Source: Chromatiaceae bacterium
Lineage (GTDB): Bacteria > Pseudomonadota > Gammaproteobacteria > Chromatiales > Chromatiaceae
Reading direction: 5' to 3'
NCBI GenBank assembly: GCA_024235255.1
Contig: JACKMT010000002.1
Location: 682,001 to 746,000, forward strand
Length of the DNA: 64,000 nucleotides
Positions 1-8,580 of the stretch are shown here, in pieces. The number at the start of each line of letters is the position of its first letter. Position 1 is the first letter of the stretch. The notes beneath the pieces were generated by a model. It did no database searches, was not told the origin of the DNA, and saw only the letters and a list, made by a program, of their open reading frames with translations. Position numbers and translations under genes: made by a program.

Positions 1-804
1 CTCCGGCAGACTCCACAATCCGCCCCAGATACCGGTCGGTGGGCGTTGCTCTAATAGCAGCGCCCCATCGTCGCGGTACAGCAATAGCGTGCACACGGCT
101 TTCACCGGCATGCTCCGGCGCCGCCTCGATTCAGGATACAGGGTCGGATCTCCCGCAGCATGGGCAAGACAACCGTCCGCCAGCGGACAGTCGCCGCAGG
201 CCGGTTTAGAGCGGGTGCAGACGGAGGCGCCAAGATCCATCATCGCCTGATTGTATCTGCCCGCCTCCCGCTCGGGAGTCAAACGCTCGGAGAGTTGCCA
301 GAGCCGCTGCTGCACTTTCACCTCTGCAGGACGACCGCGGACGGCGAAATAGCGACTGAGCACGCGTCTGACATTGCCGTCCAGAATCGGGTGGCGCTGG
401 CCGAACGCCAACGAGAGCACGGCTCCGGCAGTTGAGCGGCCGATCCCCGGTAGTGCCAGCAGCTGCGCAAAATCGGTTGGGAACAACCCCAGGTGCCGAT
501 CTCTGATCTGCTGTGCGGCTTGATGCATATTTCTTGCACGGGCGTAGTAGCCCAGACCCGACCAATGGTGCAGCACATCATCCAACCCGGCGTCCGCCAG
601 GCTGGTCAGGTCGGGAAAGCTGGCCATGAAACGTTCGAAATAAGGGATAACCGTGGCAACCTGAGTCTGCTGCAGCATGATCTCCGAGATCCAGACCCGA
701 TACGGGGTCGGGTTGCGCTGCCAGGGCAGGTTGTTGCGGCCGTTACGCCGCTGCCACGCCAGCAGCCTGGCGGCAATTAACGCGTCACTCAGTACCACTG
801 GCAC
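1..804 (-). CDS. mutY: A/G-specific adenine DNA glycosylase MutY (3' end outside window)
   Basis: Removes adenine mispaired with 8-oxoguanine in base-excision repair. Translating the minus strand gives 268 codons reaching base 1 without a stop, so the C-terminus lies outside the window. Visible in order: the catalytic Glu in ISEIMLQQTQVATV, the helix-hairpin-helix LLALPGIGRSTAGAV followed by the catalytic Asp in ILDGNVRRVL, the [4Fe-4S] loop CTRSKPACGDCPLADGC (C-x6-C-x2-C-x5-C), and the start of the C-terminal NUDIX-like 8-oxoG recognition domain (LLLYRDDGALLLEQRP). There is no ATG: GTG at 804 is chosen, and TTG at 807 directly before it is equally possible; an in-frame TGA lies just upstream. 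No clear ribosome site is visible. It is divergent from the L,D-transpeptidase gene. Family assignment is firm; only the start is uncertain. Confidence 0.95.
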   Translation of the reverse strand, partial: MPVVLSDALIAARLLAWQRRNGRNNLPWQRNPTPYRVWISEIMLQQTQVATVIPYFERFMASFPDLTSLADAGLDDVLHHWSGLGYYARARNMHQAAQQIRDRHLGLFPTDFAQLLALPGIGRSTAGAVLSLAFGQRHPILDGNVRRVLSRYFAVRGRPAEVKVQQRLWQLSERLTPEREAGRYNQAMMDLGASVCTRSKPACGDCPLADGCLAHAAGDPTLYPESRRRRSMPVKAVCTLLLYRDDGALLLEQRPPTGIWGGLWSLPE

Positions 805-858
805 CAACCATTGTCATAGGTCAAAATTACCGCTCTGTCTGACCATTCCACGCTACCC

Positions 859-1776
859 TTGAGCAAGTATATGTTGCGATTGCTGCTTACCATTCTAGCC
901 CTTCCTCTTCTGGTTTTCCCGCTGACTGTGGCGGCGCGTGAGTTTCCGTTGCCGCTGCCTGGCAACGATGCGGTCGGTGAGATATCGAGCATCACCAGCC
1001 GTTACGAGGATACCCTTTCGGATATCGGGCGCGCCAACAATCTCGGCTTCCTGGAGGTCAGCGAGGCCAATCCGGGAGTCGATCCCTGGTTGCCGGGTGA
1101 GGGACTGGAGATCATGCTGCCCACCCAGTTTCTGCTGCCCCCCGGTCCGCGTGAAGGGATAGTGATCAACCTGGCTGAGTTGCGCATGTACTTCTACCCG
1201 AAGGGGGAGAATCGAGTCGTCACCTACCCACTTGGAATTGGCCGCGAAGGCTGGTCAACACCGGTCAGTGATACACGTGTCACCAGCAAGCGACCCAATC
1301 CGAGCTGGACGCCACCCGAGTCGATTCGGCTGGAACATCTTGCACAGGGAGACGCGCTGCCCAAAGTGGTGCCTCCGGGACCCGACAATCCGCTCGGCGC
1401 CTACGCTATCTACCTGGCGCTACCCGGTTACCTGCTGCACGGCACCAACAAACCATTCGGCGTTGGCCTGCGCGTCAGCCACGGCTGTATCAGGTTCTAT
1501 CCGGAAGATATTGAGAAGCTCTTTCCGCGGGTTGCGATCGGCACCCGTGTGCGCATCATCAATGAGCCGTACAAATTGGGCTGGATAAACGGGCGGCTCT
1601 ATATCGAAGCCCATCTGCCCTTGAGCGAGCAGCAGATGAGCAGCGGTGTGGATGTCGCCCACCTGAAGGAGGCGGTCGCCGCGGCCATTGGATCGCGCCG
1701 TGTAACGATCGACTGGGATACATTGATTGAAGCTGCGTTGACGCACAATGGGATTCCGGTACCAATCTCCCGCTGA
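859..1776 (+). CDS. L,D-transpeptidase, ErfK/YbiS family, exported
   Basis: Periplasmic cysteine transpeptidase of the YkuD fold that makes 3-3 cross-links in peptidoglycan or attaches Lpp-type lipoproteins to it. The N-terminus MLRLLLTILALPLLVFPLTVAA is a cleavable signal peptide. A short LysM-like stretch (residues about 45-85, ending with the GEGLEIMLP turn) precedes the catalytic domain, where the signature HGTN...SHGCIRFYPEDIE carries the active-site Cys near residue 210. The length (305 aa) is normal for the family. The start shown is TTG 859; ATG at 871 gives a cleaner signal peptide and is at least as likely. The gene runs convergently into an Lpp-like alanine-zipper lipoprotein gene 64 bp away. 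That is suggestive, since ErfK-type enzymes attach Lpp to peptidoglycan, but the substrate link here is inference. Confidence 0.9.
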   Translation: MSKYMLRLLLTILALPLLVFPLTVAAREFPLPLPGNDAVGEISSITSRYEDTLSDIGRANNLGFLEVSEANPGVDPWLPGEGLEIMLPTQFLLPPGPREGIVINLAELRMYFYPKGENRVVTYPLGIGREGWSTPVSDTRVTSKRPNPSWTPPESIRLEHLAQGDALPKVVPPGPDNPLGAYAIYLALPGYLLHGTNKPFGVGLRVSHGCIRFYPEDIEKLFPRVAIGTRVRIINEPYKLGWINGRLYIEAHLPLSEQQMSSGVDVAHLKEAVAAAIGSRRVTIDWDTLIEAALTHNGIPVPISR

Positions 1777-1840
1777 CGGGGGAGCGGTACCGGAGAAGTG
1801 CAAGCATCAGTGCAGTGTTGCACCGCACCGATGGTATTAC

Positions 1841-2104
1841 TTATTTGCGCATTGCCTTGCTGAAAATGCGATTGCAGCGCTCGGAGCACTCATCTGCCTG
1901 ATTTTGCGCCGCCGTGGCCGCATCCATGGCAGACGAAGCCTTGGAATCGGCCGCTTTGGCCGCTGCCATGGCGGCCTCAGCGCTCGCCTGCGCCTGATCA
2001 ATACTTGCCTGCATCTGCTTCATTTGATCGGTGGTGGCACAACCCGAAACCAATCCGACAACCAGTGCCATAACTGCCAGCTTTCCATAAGTGTACCTAA
2101 TCAT
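1841..2104 (-). CDS. Lpp/OprI-like alanine-zipper outer-membrane lipoprotein
   Basis: A small structural lipoprotein of 87 aa. The signal peptide ends in the lipobox LVSGC (Cys at residue 22). The mature part is an Ala-rich heptad helix (QMQASIDQAQASAEAAMAAAKAADSKASSAMDAATAAQNQ), the pattern of the OprI/Lpp alanine-zipper family that trimerises in the periplasm. The C-terminus ends in FSKAMRK, so a terminal Lys is available for attachment to peptidoglycan, as in E. coli Lpp. The L,D-transpeptidase gene points at it from the other side and could encode the attaching enzyme (inference). Two cysteines near the end (ECSERC) are unusual for a simple Lpp and could form a disulfide. Confidence 0.85.
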   Translation of the reverse strand: MIRYTYGKLAVMALVVGLVSGCATTDQMKQMQASIDQAQASAEAAMAAAKAADSKASSAMDAATAAQNQADECSERCNRIFSKAMRK

Positions 2105-2401
2105 TTTTGCCTACCTATATCCGTTTTAAACCCGAGCCAGGAACGGTATCCATGGTAGCGACGCTTATTCGTCCTGCGCCAGGATACCGATCGAAATTTG
2201 CGGCATCCGGAACCGCACCGCCAAAACAGTTGGCTACACACCGCCAACCCACTTAATTTTATCACTCTTCTATGGCGTGTATAGGGCCATACCTATCGGA
2301 TTTAAGCCAGCTGCTGCACATAGCAAGGCTCACGAGCTGTACCATCGCAGCCATCGCGTACCCCTACGGCAAACCGCGGGGAATACACTGGCAATCGAGG
2401 T
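2105..2401. other. Intergenic region between asmA end and lipoprotein start
   Basis: About 300 bp with no convincing gene. It should hold the promoter of the minus-strand lipoprotein gene; a TATAGG element reads on the minus strand about 10-15 bp before its start codon, but no good -35 box is visible. A 6-bp inverted repeat (TATGGC...GCCATA, near 2272-2292) lies downstream of asmA but lacks a T-tract, so it is not called a terminator. Confidence 0.4.
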
Positions 2402-4570
2402 TCAGTTAAACAGCCCTTTCAGCTTATCCTGCAGACCTCCCGGAAGCTTTCCGCCTTTCAACTTCTCTTCCAGTTTCTCCTGAATCTTCTCCTTGATTTT
2501 TCCTTTCTGGCTCTCCAGCAGCACCTTTTCCCAGTTTATTGTGTACTTTGGAGATGCCAGGGGACCGGTCAGCTGGACCGGAATCACCACCCCCTGAAGC
2601 TCATCCAGTCCCTCGCCGCCCTGACCTTTTGCGGTGTTGACCACCACACCCTCTATAGTGTAGTCCAGACTCTCCTTAACCAGGTTTATCTCACCCGCAC
2701 CATTAACTCTGAGGAACGGTGACTTGGCCAACAGATCCCGATTACTCAGAACGCCCCTGGTAATTCTCCCGGAACCGCTCAATTCAGAAAAGTCTGTCTG
2801 TTCAGGTTGGCTGTTCTTCGGTACAGGCTTCCCCGACAGACGGGCTTTAGCCTCGCGTATTACCTGCGCAGCATTGAACCCCTTGACGGCGCCGTCTTCG
2901 AAGTTGAAGTCGAGCTTGCCGCCCAGAGTTCGTTTGAACGCATTGACGCTATTGCCCCGCATATCGAGATTGGCGCTAAAGCGCCCTCTGCCGGTCAACC
3001 GCTCCTGCCCTGAGAGATCCTGCAGCAGGGGGCCTATCTGAATGCCGGCAGCGGCTGTGTTAATACGCGCCCTGGGCGTCTTGCTCCGCACATCGAGGCT
3101 GGTCTCGCCGCTGTACTCTCCTTGGTAAAATTTTCTCACCTGCTGGCCAAGATTCAGCTGCCCTTCCCTAGCCTTCAATACCAGCTTTATCTGCTCCGCC
3201 AGCAGATTATTGATGGTCAGCCGCCCGATGCTTATTGTGCCATCGAGATCGAGTCCGCGCAGCGTTTCGATCGGCAGCAGCGTCTCCTCTTCCGTTGTGC
3301 CACGCCCGCGTCCGGCAGAGGCTACGGGTGCCGACGATTGCGCAGGTGCGTCCTTATCGGCCTTATCGGCCTTACGAGCCTTATCCCCGCCCGCCGGCAG
3401 GTAACGGTCGACATCGATCGTATCGAGATTCAGATTAAACCCGATCGCACTGCCGCGCAGCGTGACGTTGCCGGATAGCTGACTGTCATCCAGCCGCACC
3501 GCCAGATCGTTCAGGCGCGTGGCGCCGTCCTCCGCGTTGAGCTTCACGCGGGCGGCCAGCCGGGTCAACGCTTTCGCATCGGCCATGGAGGGAAGCGTCA
3601 GTGCATGATCGGCCATCCACTGGCGCGGATTAAACTCGGCCAGATCGAGAGTACCACTGAATGTCGGGCGCTTGGCGAGGTCGCGGCCCTTCAGGTCACC
3701 GCTCAATTTGAGTCCGCCCGCAGTCAGGCTAAGTCCCGAAATATCCAGTTGCGAACCGTTCAGTGCTGCGCTGACCGCAGCCTCCAGAACTGCCTTGACC
3801 GCACCTCCCGGGAGTGCATCGCCCGTTGCATCGAGAGTGATCTTCAAGCCGTTGACATCTACCACGCCGGCCGTCTCCTTCAGCACCACTACGCCTGATA
3901 AATCCAGCTTTGCCTTGACCGCAGGATCTCTGTTTTCAAGCAACATGCCAAGCTGCAGGTCGACCGGTTCTCCGGCAATCACCGGCCCGCTGCTAAGCCG
4001 AAACTGATCCAGGGAGACGCTTTGACCCGAGCTGCGGTCGTCCCAGAAAATCTTGGCATCGCTGATATCGATGCCGCCGATGGTGAGAGCTGCAAGTCCG
4101 CTCTCGGTAGCTCTTTGACCTTGCTTAGCAGCTTCTGCATCCGCCTTACCCTCAGTCTGCCTGCCGCCGCCGGCCAGGTCATCCCAGTTACTGGTGCCAT
4201 CCTTCAGCCGCATCAGGTTCAGCTCAAGGCCGTTCAATTCGATCCTGTCCACTTCCAGTTTTCGGCTCAGCAGCGGCATCAGTTTGACACGTACACCGGC
4301 GCGCTCGATGGCCGCGAACGCCTTCTCCCCGAAGCCCTTGGCATTACCCAGTGCAACGGCACCGGTTTCAACGCCGAGCCAGGGAAATACAGAAAGCTCA
4401 ATGCGGCCGTCGATCGTCAGATCGCGTCCGGTCTGTGCTTTTACGCTGGAGATGATCTCCTCCTTGTAGTCGTTCGGATCAACGATCTGAGGCAGTATCA
4501 ATACCGCAGCCACTAGCAGCAGCAACACCAGGCCGATGGTCCAGCCGAGTATTTTGAGTAGTTTTCCCAT
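2402..4570 (-). CDS. asmA: AsmA family protein
   Basis: Inner-membrane-anchored AsmA protein of 722 aa, longer than the roughly 617 aa of E. coli AsmA. The N-terminal transmembrane helix (residues about 6-28, GWTIGLVLLLLVAAVLILPQIV) is followed by the AsmA motif DPNDYKEEIISSVKAQTGRDLTI and then a long beta-rich periplasmic region of the AsmA/VPS13-like bridge type. A low-complexity Lys/Asp/Ala/Ser-rich insert sits near the middle (KARKADKADKDAPAQSSAPV). The C-terminal domain shows the typical DFNFEDGAVKGFNAAQVIREAKARLSG. A strong ribosome site (GGGAG) precedes ATG 4570. The family is tied to outer-membrane lipid homeostasis and phospholipid movement; no more specific role can be read here. 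Proximity to mutY is seen in other gammaproteobacteria. Confidence 0.9.
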   Translation of the reverse strand: MGKLLKILGWTIGLVLLLLVAAVLILPQIVDPNDYKEEIISSVKAQTGRDLTIDGRIELSVFPWLGVETGAVALGNAKGFGEKAFAAIERAGVRVKLMPLLSRKLEVDRIELNGLELNLMRLKDGTSNWDDLAGGGRQTEGKADAEAAKQGQRATESGLAALTIGGIDISDAKIFWDDRSSGQSVSLDQFRLSSGPVIAGEPVDLQLGMLLENRDPAVKAKLDLSGVVVLKETAGVVDVNGLKITLDATGDALPGGAVKAVLEAAVSAALNGSQLDISGLSLTAGGLKLSGDLKGRDLAKRPTFSGTLDLAEFNPRQWMADHALTLPSMADAKALTRLAARVKLNAEDGATRLNDLAVRLDDSQLSGNVTLRGSAIGFNLNLDTIDVDRYLPAGGDKARKADKADKDAPAQSSAPVASAGRGRGTTEEETLLPIETLRGLDLDGTISIGRLTINNLLAEQIKLVLKAREGQLNLGQQVRKFYQGEYSGETSLDVRSKTPRARINTAAAGIQIGPLLQDLSGQERLTGRGRFSANLDMRGNSVNAFKRTLGGKLDFNFEDGAVKGFNAAQVIREAKARLSGKPVPKNSQPEQTDFSELSGSGRITRGVLSNRDLLAKSPFLRVNGAGEINLVKESLDYTIEGVVVNTAKGQGGEGLDELQGVVIPVQLTGPLASPKYTINWEKVLLESQKGKIKEKIQEKLEEKLKGGKLPGGLQDKLKGLFN

Positions 4571-4676
4571 CCTGCGCTCCCTTCAATAATGATAAATAGC
4601 GTTACACCAAGAATGGCTTATATGGGGGACAAATACCAATACGGGCAATGTTCGAAACAGCGCGAATCGAGGGCAT

Positions 4677-4982
4677 TCAATCGTGCAATGTGCCGCAGTT
4701 CCAACATTGATGAAACTGCCCCTCATTGTGCTCGCCGCAGCGGCAGCAGTGCCAATCGATACCGGCCGATTCCTGCATCAGAAAATGCACAATCAAAGCC
4801 TTTGCACGATCGAAGTCCCGCTCCTCCAGCACCCAGAGCACCGGAAAAGGCTGCACCGGGAGTTCACCTGCCGCACCGTTCAGGAACTCGCCATGCACAA
4901 CGGTCTGGATGTGGTAGCTGGCAAGGAAATCTTTCAGCAGTTGTGCCTCGACCCGGTCTTTTGACTGGTAGAGCGCTCTCAT
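4677..4982 (-). CDS. DUF2007-type putative signal-transducing protein with zinc ribbon
   Basis: A protein of about 101 aa. The first 70 residues (MRALYQSKDRVEAQLLKDFLASYHIQTVVHGEFLNGAAG...PVLWVLEERDFDRAKALI) match the DUF2007 pattern, a small ferredoxin-like domain of unknown ligand. The tail carries four cysteines in C-x2-C...C-x2-C spacing (CCRCGEHNEGQFHQCWNCG), a probable zinc ribbon. The start at 4982 is chosen because the domain begins there; an in-frame extension of nine codons upstream (to 5009) is Arg/Cys-rich and unlikely. Its function is unknown. Confidence 0.75.
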   Translation of the reverse strand: MRALYQSKDRVEAQLLKDFLASYHIQTVVHGEFLNGAAGELPVQPFPVLWVLEERDFDRAKALIVHFLMQESAGIDWHCCRCGEHNEGQFHQCWNCGTLHD

Positions 4983-5196
4983 AAGCCTGTTACACCCTTT
5001 CCGGCGCAAGCCGCCAAGTTACAAAATAACCATCGCAAAAGAAGCGATAAACCGGAACCTGTTCGGCCATCGCCTCCGCCCTGGAAAAGCAGTGCTGAAT
5101 TCTCTATTCTGTTAACCTTCGGTGGCATCACGCGTGCCTCCGCTGCTTTACCTCTAATACCAATCCTATTGAATTCAAATAGAGAGAGGAAGATCC

Positions 5197-7023
5197 ATGA
5201 AGAATAACAATAATGGCCGAAGCCTGTGGATATGGGGCATCTCCGCGACACTCGCCACCATCGTCGGCACCGGCGCTTATTTCATGGAGCGTTATGAGCT
5301 GCAAGCCTATCGCAAGTCGGCAGAGTCCCTCCAGAAACAGTTGCGTGAAGAGAATTCGACGCTCAGTGAAAATATTCAGTCCCTGCAGGAGGAAAAAAGC
5401 GAGTTGACCGATATCGGAGAGTCGCTGCGGCGCAAACTCGGCAGCGCGCAAACCGATATCTTAAATCTGGATCAGACCCTAAAGGGCACAATCGCTGCCC
5501 GGGACACGCTGGACAGCAACTTGAAAGCCTCTGAGTCCTCGCGCAAGCAGTTGCAGGAAGCATTCGAAAAGGTCAGTAAAACAAGTGAAAAAATCAAAAA
5601 CGAACTCACCGGCTCGATCGCCGTCCGCAATCAACTCAATAAACAGCTGGACGAGATACAACTATCGCGGGAACAGATCAGCAAGGAGCTGGCGGCGTGG
5701 ATAGACACCAGAAATCGTCTGACCGAAGATCTGGACCAACTGCAACAGTCCAAGCAGAAGATCAACAGTGAACTGACCAATTCACCCTCCGACCGACAGC
5801 AACTCAATACCAGTCTGGGCGAGATACAAACCTCAACCGACCGCATCACCGAACAACTCGAAGAGTCAGCGCAGGCGAGAGGAGCGCTGAAAAAGCGGCT
5901 CGAACAACTGCAAGGCTCAAAGGAGCAGATCAGCAAGAAACTGGAATCCTCCCTTGCCAACGAACAGAAACTCGCAACCGATCTCGCCAACGCCAAGGCA
6001 CTACGCGACAGAATCAGCGACGAACTGCAGCAGGCGCTTACGGCAGGTGAGCGTTTGAGTTCGGATCTGGAAAAGACGCTGACCGAAAAAGAGCGGATCA
6101 GCAGTGAGCTGGAGGCATCGATAGAGGAGCGCAACCGGCTTACTGCGGATCTGCAGACGATCAAAGACTCGAAAGTTCAGATAGAGAGCGAATTGGCAAC
6201 GTTGGCCGCAACTCAGCAAAGTCTGTACAACGACCTGCTCGCCAGCCAGGCAATCCAGGAGCAGCTGAAAAAAGAGGTGGAGCAAAAAACCCAAAACCAG
6301 TTGAAACTGGAGGAGCAACAGAAAACGGCGGCACAGGAGCGCGCGCAACTGAATGCGCGTCTGGAGCAATCCAACCACCAGCAGAAATTGCTGCAGTCAC
6401 GCATCGATACCGCCTCTGCCGCCATTGTCTTTAAGGAACAGGAGATCAACACAACCCAGAAAAATATCATTGAGCTGCGTTCCAGCTATCAGCGGGTATC
6501 CGCCGACTACGAGGATCTGGCGCGCCGCTTCGGGGAGTTGGAAGCGTTAAGAAACCGGGAACAGGAACAGTTCGCCCAGCTGCAGCGAGAGCTGCAAAAG
6601 CATCAGGTACAGATCCAGCAGCTGCATGACAAGAGCACAGTTATTCAGGTGCCGGCGGAGGTACTTTTCAATGTCTCCTCTTTCACGATAAAACGGCGCG
6701 GCAGAGAGGCGTTGAAACTGGTGGCCGAACTGCTCAATGCTTATCCCGATAGGCTGATCAGTGTGGAGGGTCACAGCGATGCTGTCCCGGTAGGCAGAGA
6801 ATCCCCGTTCCCCTCCAATTGGGAGCTTTCCACTGCGCGAGCAGCCGCTGCCGTCCGTTTTCTGCAACACAATGCGAAAGTGGATCCTGCGCGCATGATT
6901 GTTACCGGGTACGGCGCTTACCGTCCGATCGCCAGCAACGACACTCCCGAGGGGCGTCGGGCCAATCGGCGGATAGAGATAATGCTTGTATCCGAGCGGG
7001 GGGAGCGGCGTGTCCTTAACTGA
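5197..7023 (+). CDS. Membrane-anchored long coiled-coil protein with C-terminal OmpA/MotB domain
   Basis: 608 aa. An N-terminal membrane segment (residues about 9-28, LWIWGISATLATIVGTGAYF) is followed by about 440 residues of coiled coil and then an OmpA-like peptidoglycan-binding domain (residues about 485-600) with the NWELSTARAAAAVRFL and RRANRRIEI signatures. The protein would therefore sit in the inner membrane and reach across the periplasm to the cell wall. Residues 129-352 are eight back-to-back 28-residue units, each with the pattern (S/E)xxxIxxEL....R..L...L, exactly four heptads long. A good ribosome site (GAGAGAGGAAG) precedes ATG 5197. The architecture resembles spacer-type OmpA/MotB proteins, but I do not recognise a named family for the whole protein. 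Confidence 0.85.
   Translation: MKNNNNGRSLWIWGISATLATIVGTGAYFMERYELQAYRKSAESLQKQLREENSTLSENIQSLQEEKSELTDIGESLRRKLGSAQTDILNLDQTLKGTIAARDTLDSNLKASESSRKQLQEAFEKVSKTSEKIKNELTGSIAVRNQLNKQLDEIQLSREQISKELAAWIDTRNRLTEDLDQLQQSKQKINSELTNSPSDRQQLNTSLGEIQTSTDRITEQLEESAQARGALKKRLEQLQGSKEQISKKLESSLANEQKLATDLANAKALRDRISDELQQALTAGERLSSDLEKTLTEKERISSELEASIEERNRLTADLQTIKDSKVQIESELATLAATQQSLYNDLLASQAIQEQLKKEVEQKTQNQLKLEEQQKTAAQERAQLNARLEQSNHQQKLLQSRIDTASAAIVFKEQEINTTQKNIIELRSSYQRVSADYEDLARRFGELEALRNREQEQFAQLQRELQKHQVQIQQLHDKSTVIQVPAEVLFNVSSFTIKRRGREALKLVAELLNAYPDRLISVEGHSDAVPVGRESPFPSNWELSTARAAAAVRFLQHNAKVDPARMIVTGYGAYRPIASNDTPEGRRANRRIEIMLVSERGERRVLN
5581..6252 (+). repeat. Eight tandem 84-bp coding repeats (28-residue coiled-coil units)
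   Basis: Protein-level tandem repeat inside the OmpA-domain protein. Unit starts are residues 129, 157, 185, 213, 241, 269, 297 and 325, with no indel in eight copies. Position 5 is always Ile and position 9 is almost always Leu, with Leu again near 19 and 23. The DNA copies have diverged, so this is an old repeat rather than a recent slippage product. A half unit and a further degenerate unit can be recognised before residue 129. Confidence 0.8.
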
Positions 7024-7099
7024 CAGTGCCAGGGATGCGGCAGCTACCTTCAAGGCACATTCTAATCCCCTGAACCAGGGCAGCTAAACCAAAGCAGCG

Positions 7100-7639
7100 T
7101 CAGGGAAGGAAGGGATTCATCACGCCCATCGGCCGGGAAATCTGCCGCACGTTTTCACGTATGCTGGTGACGCTGCCGGTCATATGGCCGACCCGCTGGT
7201 CGACATTAATCATCGCACCCTTAATAACCGCCATCTCGTTTCTGATACCGTAAACTTCTCCCGACATGCCGGTCATGGTAGTCGCAATCCGCGGCAGGGA
7301 CACCGACATGGAGGCCGTATGATGCGTGATCTGGTCCATGTGCGACATGTGCTGATCGAAGGATTCAACCTTCGCGGTAATTTCATCCATACTGCCCTTT
7401 ACCACGCGCAGGTTATCGTGCATGGAATCCATATTGAACACGATGCCGTTCAGATCCTGATACAGCACCCGTATGTAGTAGACATTGAAAATGGCGACCA
7501 CCACCAGCAGGATGGAGATGATGACAATCAGCAGGTTGGTGATCCAAAAATGGCGGTATCGCTCATCCAGGTGCAGCTGCGTCTCCCGGCCCAGCCGGCC
7601 CACCACTGCAACCACCATGCGCCTTACGTCTTCTGCCAT
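7100..7639 (-). CDS. Single-pass membrane protein with Met-rich coiled coil (paralogue of the upstream gene)
   Basis: 179 aa, unrecognised family. It has a basic N-terminal segment of about 32 residues, one transmembrane helix (residues about 34-55, ITNLLIVIISILLVVVAIFNVYY), then about 110 residues of coiled coil whose core positions are unusually often Met (MDSMHDNL, MSHMDQ, TTMTGMSG). It ends in PMGVMNPFLP. The gene lies 20 bp downstream of, and on the same strand as, a paralogue with the same architecture that ends in MMPFLP. A ribosome site (GGGAGA) precedes ATG 7639. The function is unknown; the two products may form a hetero-oligomeric coiled coil. Confidence 0.7.
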   Translation of the reverse strand: MAEDVRRMVVAVVGRLGRETQLHLDERYRHFWITNLLIVIISILLVVVAIFNVYYIRVLYQDLNGIVFNMDSMHDNLRVVKGSMDEITAKVESFDQHMSHMDQITHHTASMSVSLPRIATTMTGMSGEVYGIRNEMAVIKGAMINVDQRVGHMTGSVTSIRENVRQISRPMGVMNPFLP

Positions 7640-7659
7640 AATCTGTCTCCCGTCAACGC

Positions 7660-8244
7660 CTAGGGTAGGAACGGCATCATCTTATTGACGCTGCGCGCGG
7701 TGCCGCCCATGCGATGCATTTCGTGCGTGATATTCATCACTTCGATATCCATCCTGTCCATGGAGACAGAGATATTTCCCAAGTTGCCCCGCATCTGGCC
7801 AAGGTGGCCGCCGATCTCATCAACCGCTATCCGCATCGCCTCCAGATCCCGGGCGATAGTGGCCATCCCTTCATCCATTACCGCGGTTTGGCCATTGATG
7901 TTGTTGAGCAGCGCCACCTGCTTTTCCATGGACTCAATGTAACCGTTTATCCGCGCCATATCTGCCGCCACGGAGTAAAAATCCTGATTCATTTCGCTCA
8001 CGACACTGGAGATGCGATTGATCTGAGAGGATAGGGTCAGAAGCAGGATCAGAATGGAGATCGCGACAAAACCGAGAATGATAATGCCGGCTCGAATGCT
8101 GTAGTTAAGCCGGTCCGCCAGCTTGTTCTTGATGTCGATCTGGCTGAGAATGATCGCCTCAAACGAAGTGATGGCGCGTACAAACTGTTGTTGCAGAACC
8201 ACATCTTCAGCATCAGTGCTGAGGCCGCTGTTTTTTTCCGTCAT
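7660..8244 (-). CDS. Single-pass membrane protein with Met-rich coiled coil (first of paralogous pair)
   Basis: 194 aa, unrecognised family. A hydrophilic N-terminal domain of about 50 residues is followed by one transmembrane helix (residues about 52-72, AGIIILGFVAISILILLLTL) and a long region with near-perfect 3-4 hydrophobic spacing in which Met, Ile, Leu and Val alternate (VMDEGMATIARDLEAM, ISVSMDRMDIEVM). The last residues, NKMMPFLP, match the NPFLP end of the downstream paralogue. The region directly upstream (8260-8279) holds a palindrome that could act as operator or leader hairpin. The role is not known. Confidence 0.7.
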   Translation of the reverse strand: MTEKNSGLSTDAEDVVLQQQFVRAITSFEAIILSQIDIKNKLADRLNYSIRAGIIILGFVAISILILLLTLSSQINRISSVVSEMNQDFYSVAADMARINGYIESMEKQVALLNNINGQTAVMDEGMATIARDLEAMRIAVDEIGGHLGQMRGNLGNISVSMDRMDIEVMNITHEMHRMGGTARSVNKMMPFLP

Positions 8245-8259
8245 ACCAACAACACCTGC

Positions 8260-8279
8260 TTAATACGGCTAAGTATTAA
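8260..8279. promoter_or_regulatory. Palindrome in the 5' leader of the Met-rich coiled-coil operon
   Basis: TTAATAC at 8260-8266 and GTATTAA at 8273-8279 form a perfect 7-bp inverted repeat with a 6-bp spacer, 16 bp ahead of the start codon at 8244. It could be a repressor operator or an mRNA hairpin over the ribosome site. No regulator can be assigned. Confidence 0.35.
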
Positions 8280-8580
8280 AAGAATACGAAACACCGCACA
8301 ACTTTTCCACTAAAACCAAATGGATTCAAGCGCCTTGGAGCAGTATAGCCGAAACGGCGTTATGACCATCTTGGCCGGAACACACTAAGCTATATATTTA
8401 GGATAAGCCAGCGCGGTCGCCGCCTTTGCCGACGCTGACGGCAACCCGGCAACCCAGTCAATCGATTACTGTAACGCGGCTTCACGTATCCGCCGGAGAT
8501 GCGAGAACGATATCCGTCACCAGCTGAATCTGTTCCAATATATACCGATTACAAAATAGTCACCGGAGAATTCAGCCACC
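8280..8580. other. Intergenic region between divergent genes (coiled-coil operon and SHOCT gene)
   Basis: About 300 bp between the start of the minus-strand coiled-coil operon and the plus-strand SHOCT gene. No convincing coding potential was seen. It must contain two divergent promoters, but neither shows a clear sigma-70 pair. Confidence 0.4.

Noticed and set aside
1777..1840. GTGCA-GTGT-TGCAC hairpin as terminator of the L,D-transpeptidase gene
   Set aside because: 5-bp stem, no T-tract.
5155..5166. TAATACCAATC repeat (also near 10905)
   Set aside because: Two copies of an 11-mer in the window are too few to call a dispersed repeat family.
7024..7099. Terminator between the OmpA-domain gene and the convergent coiled-coil operon
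   Set aside because: No stem with a T-tract could be found in the 76-bp gap.
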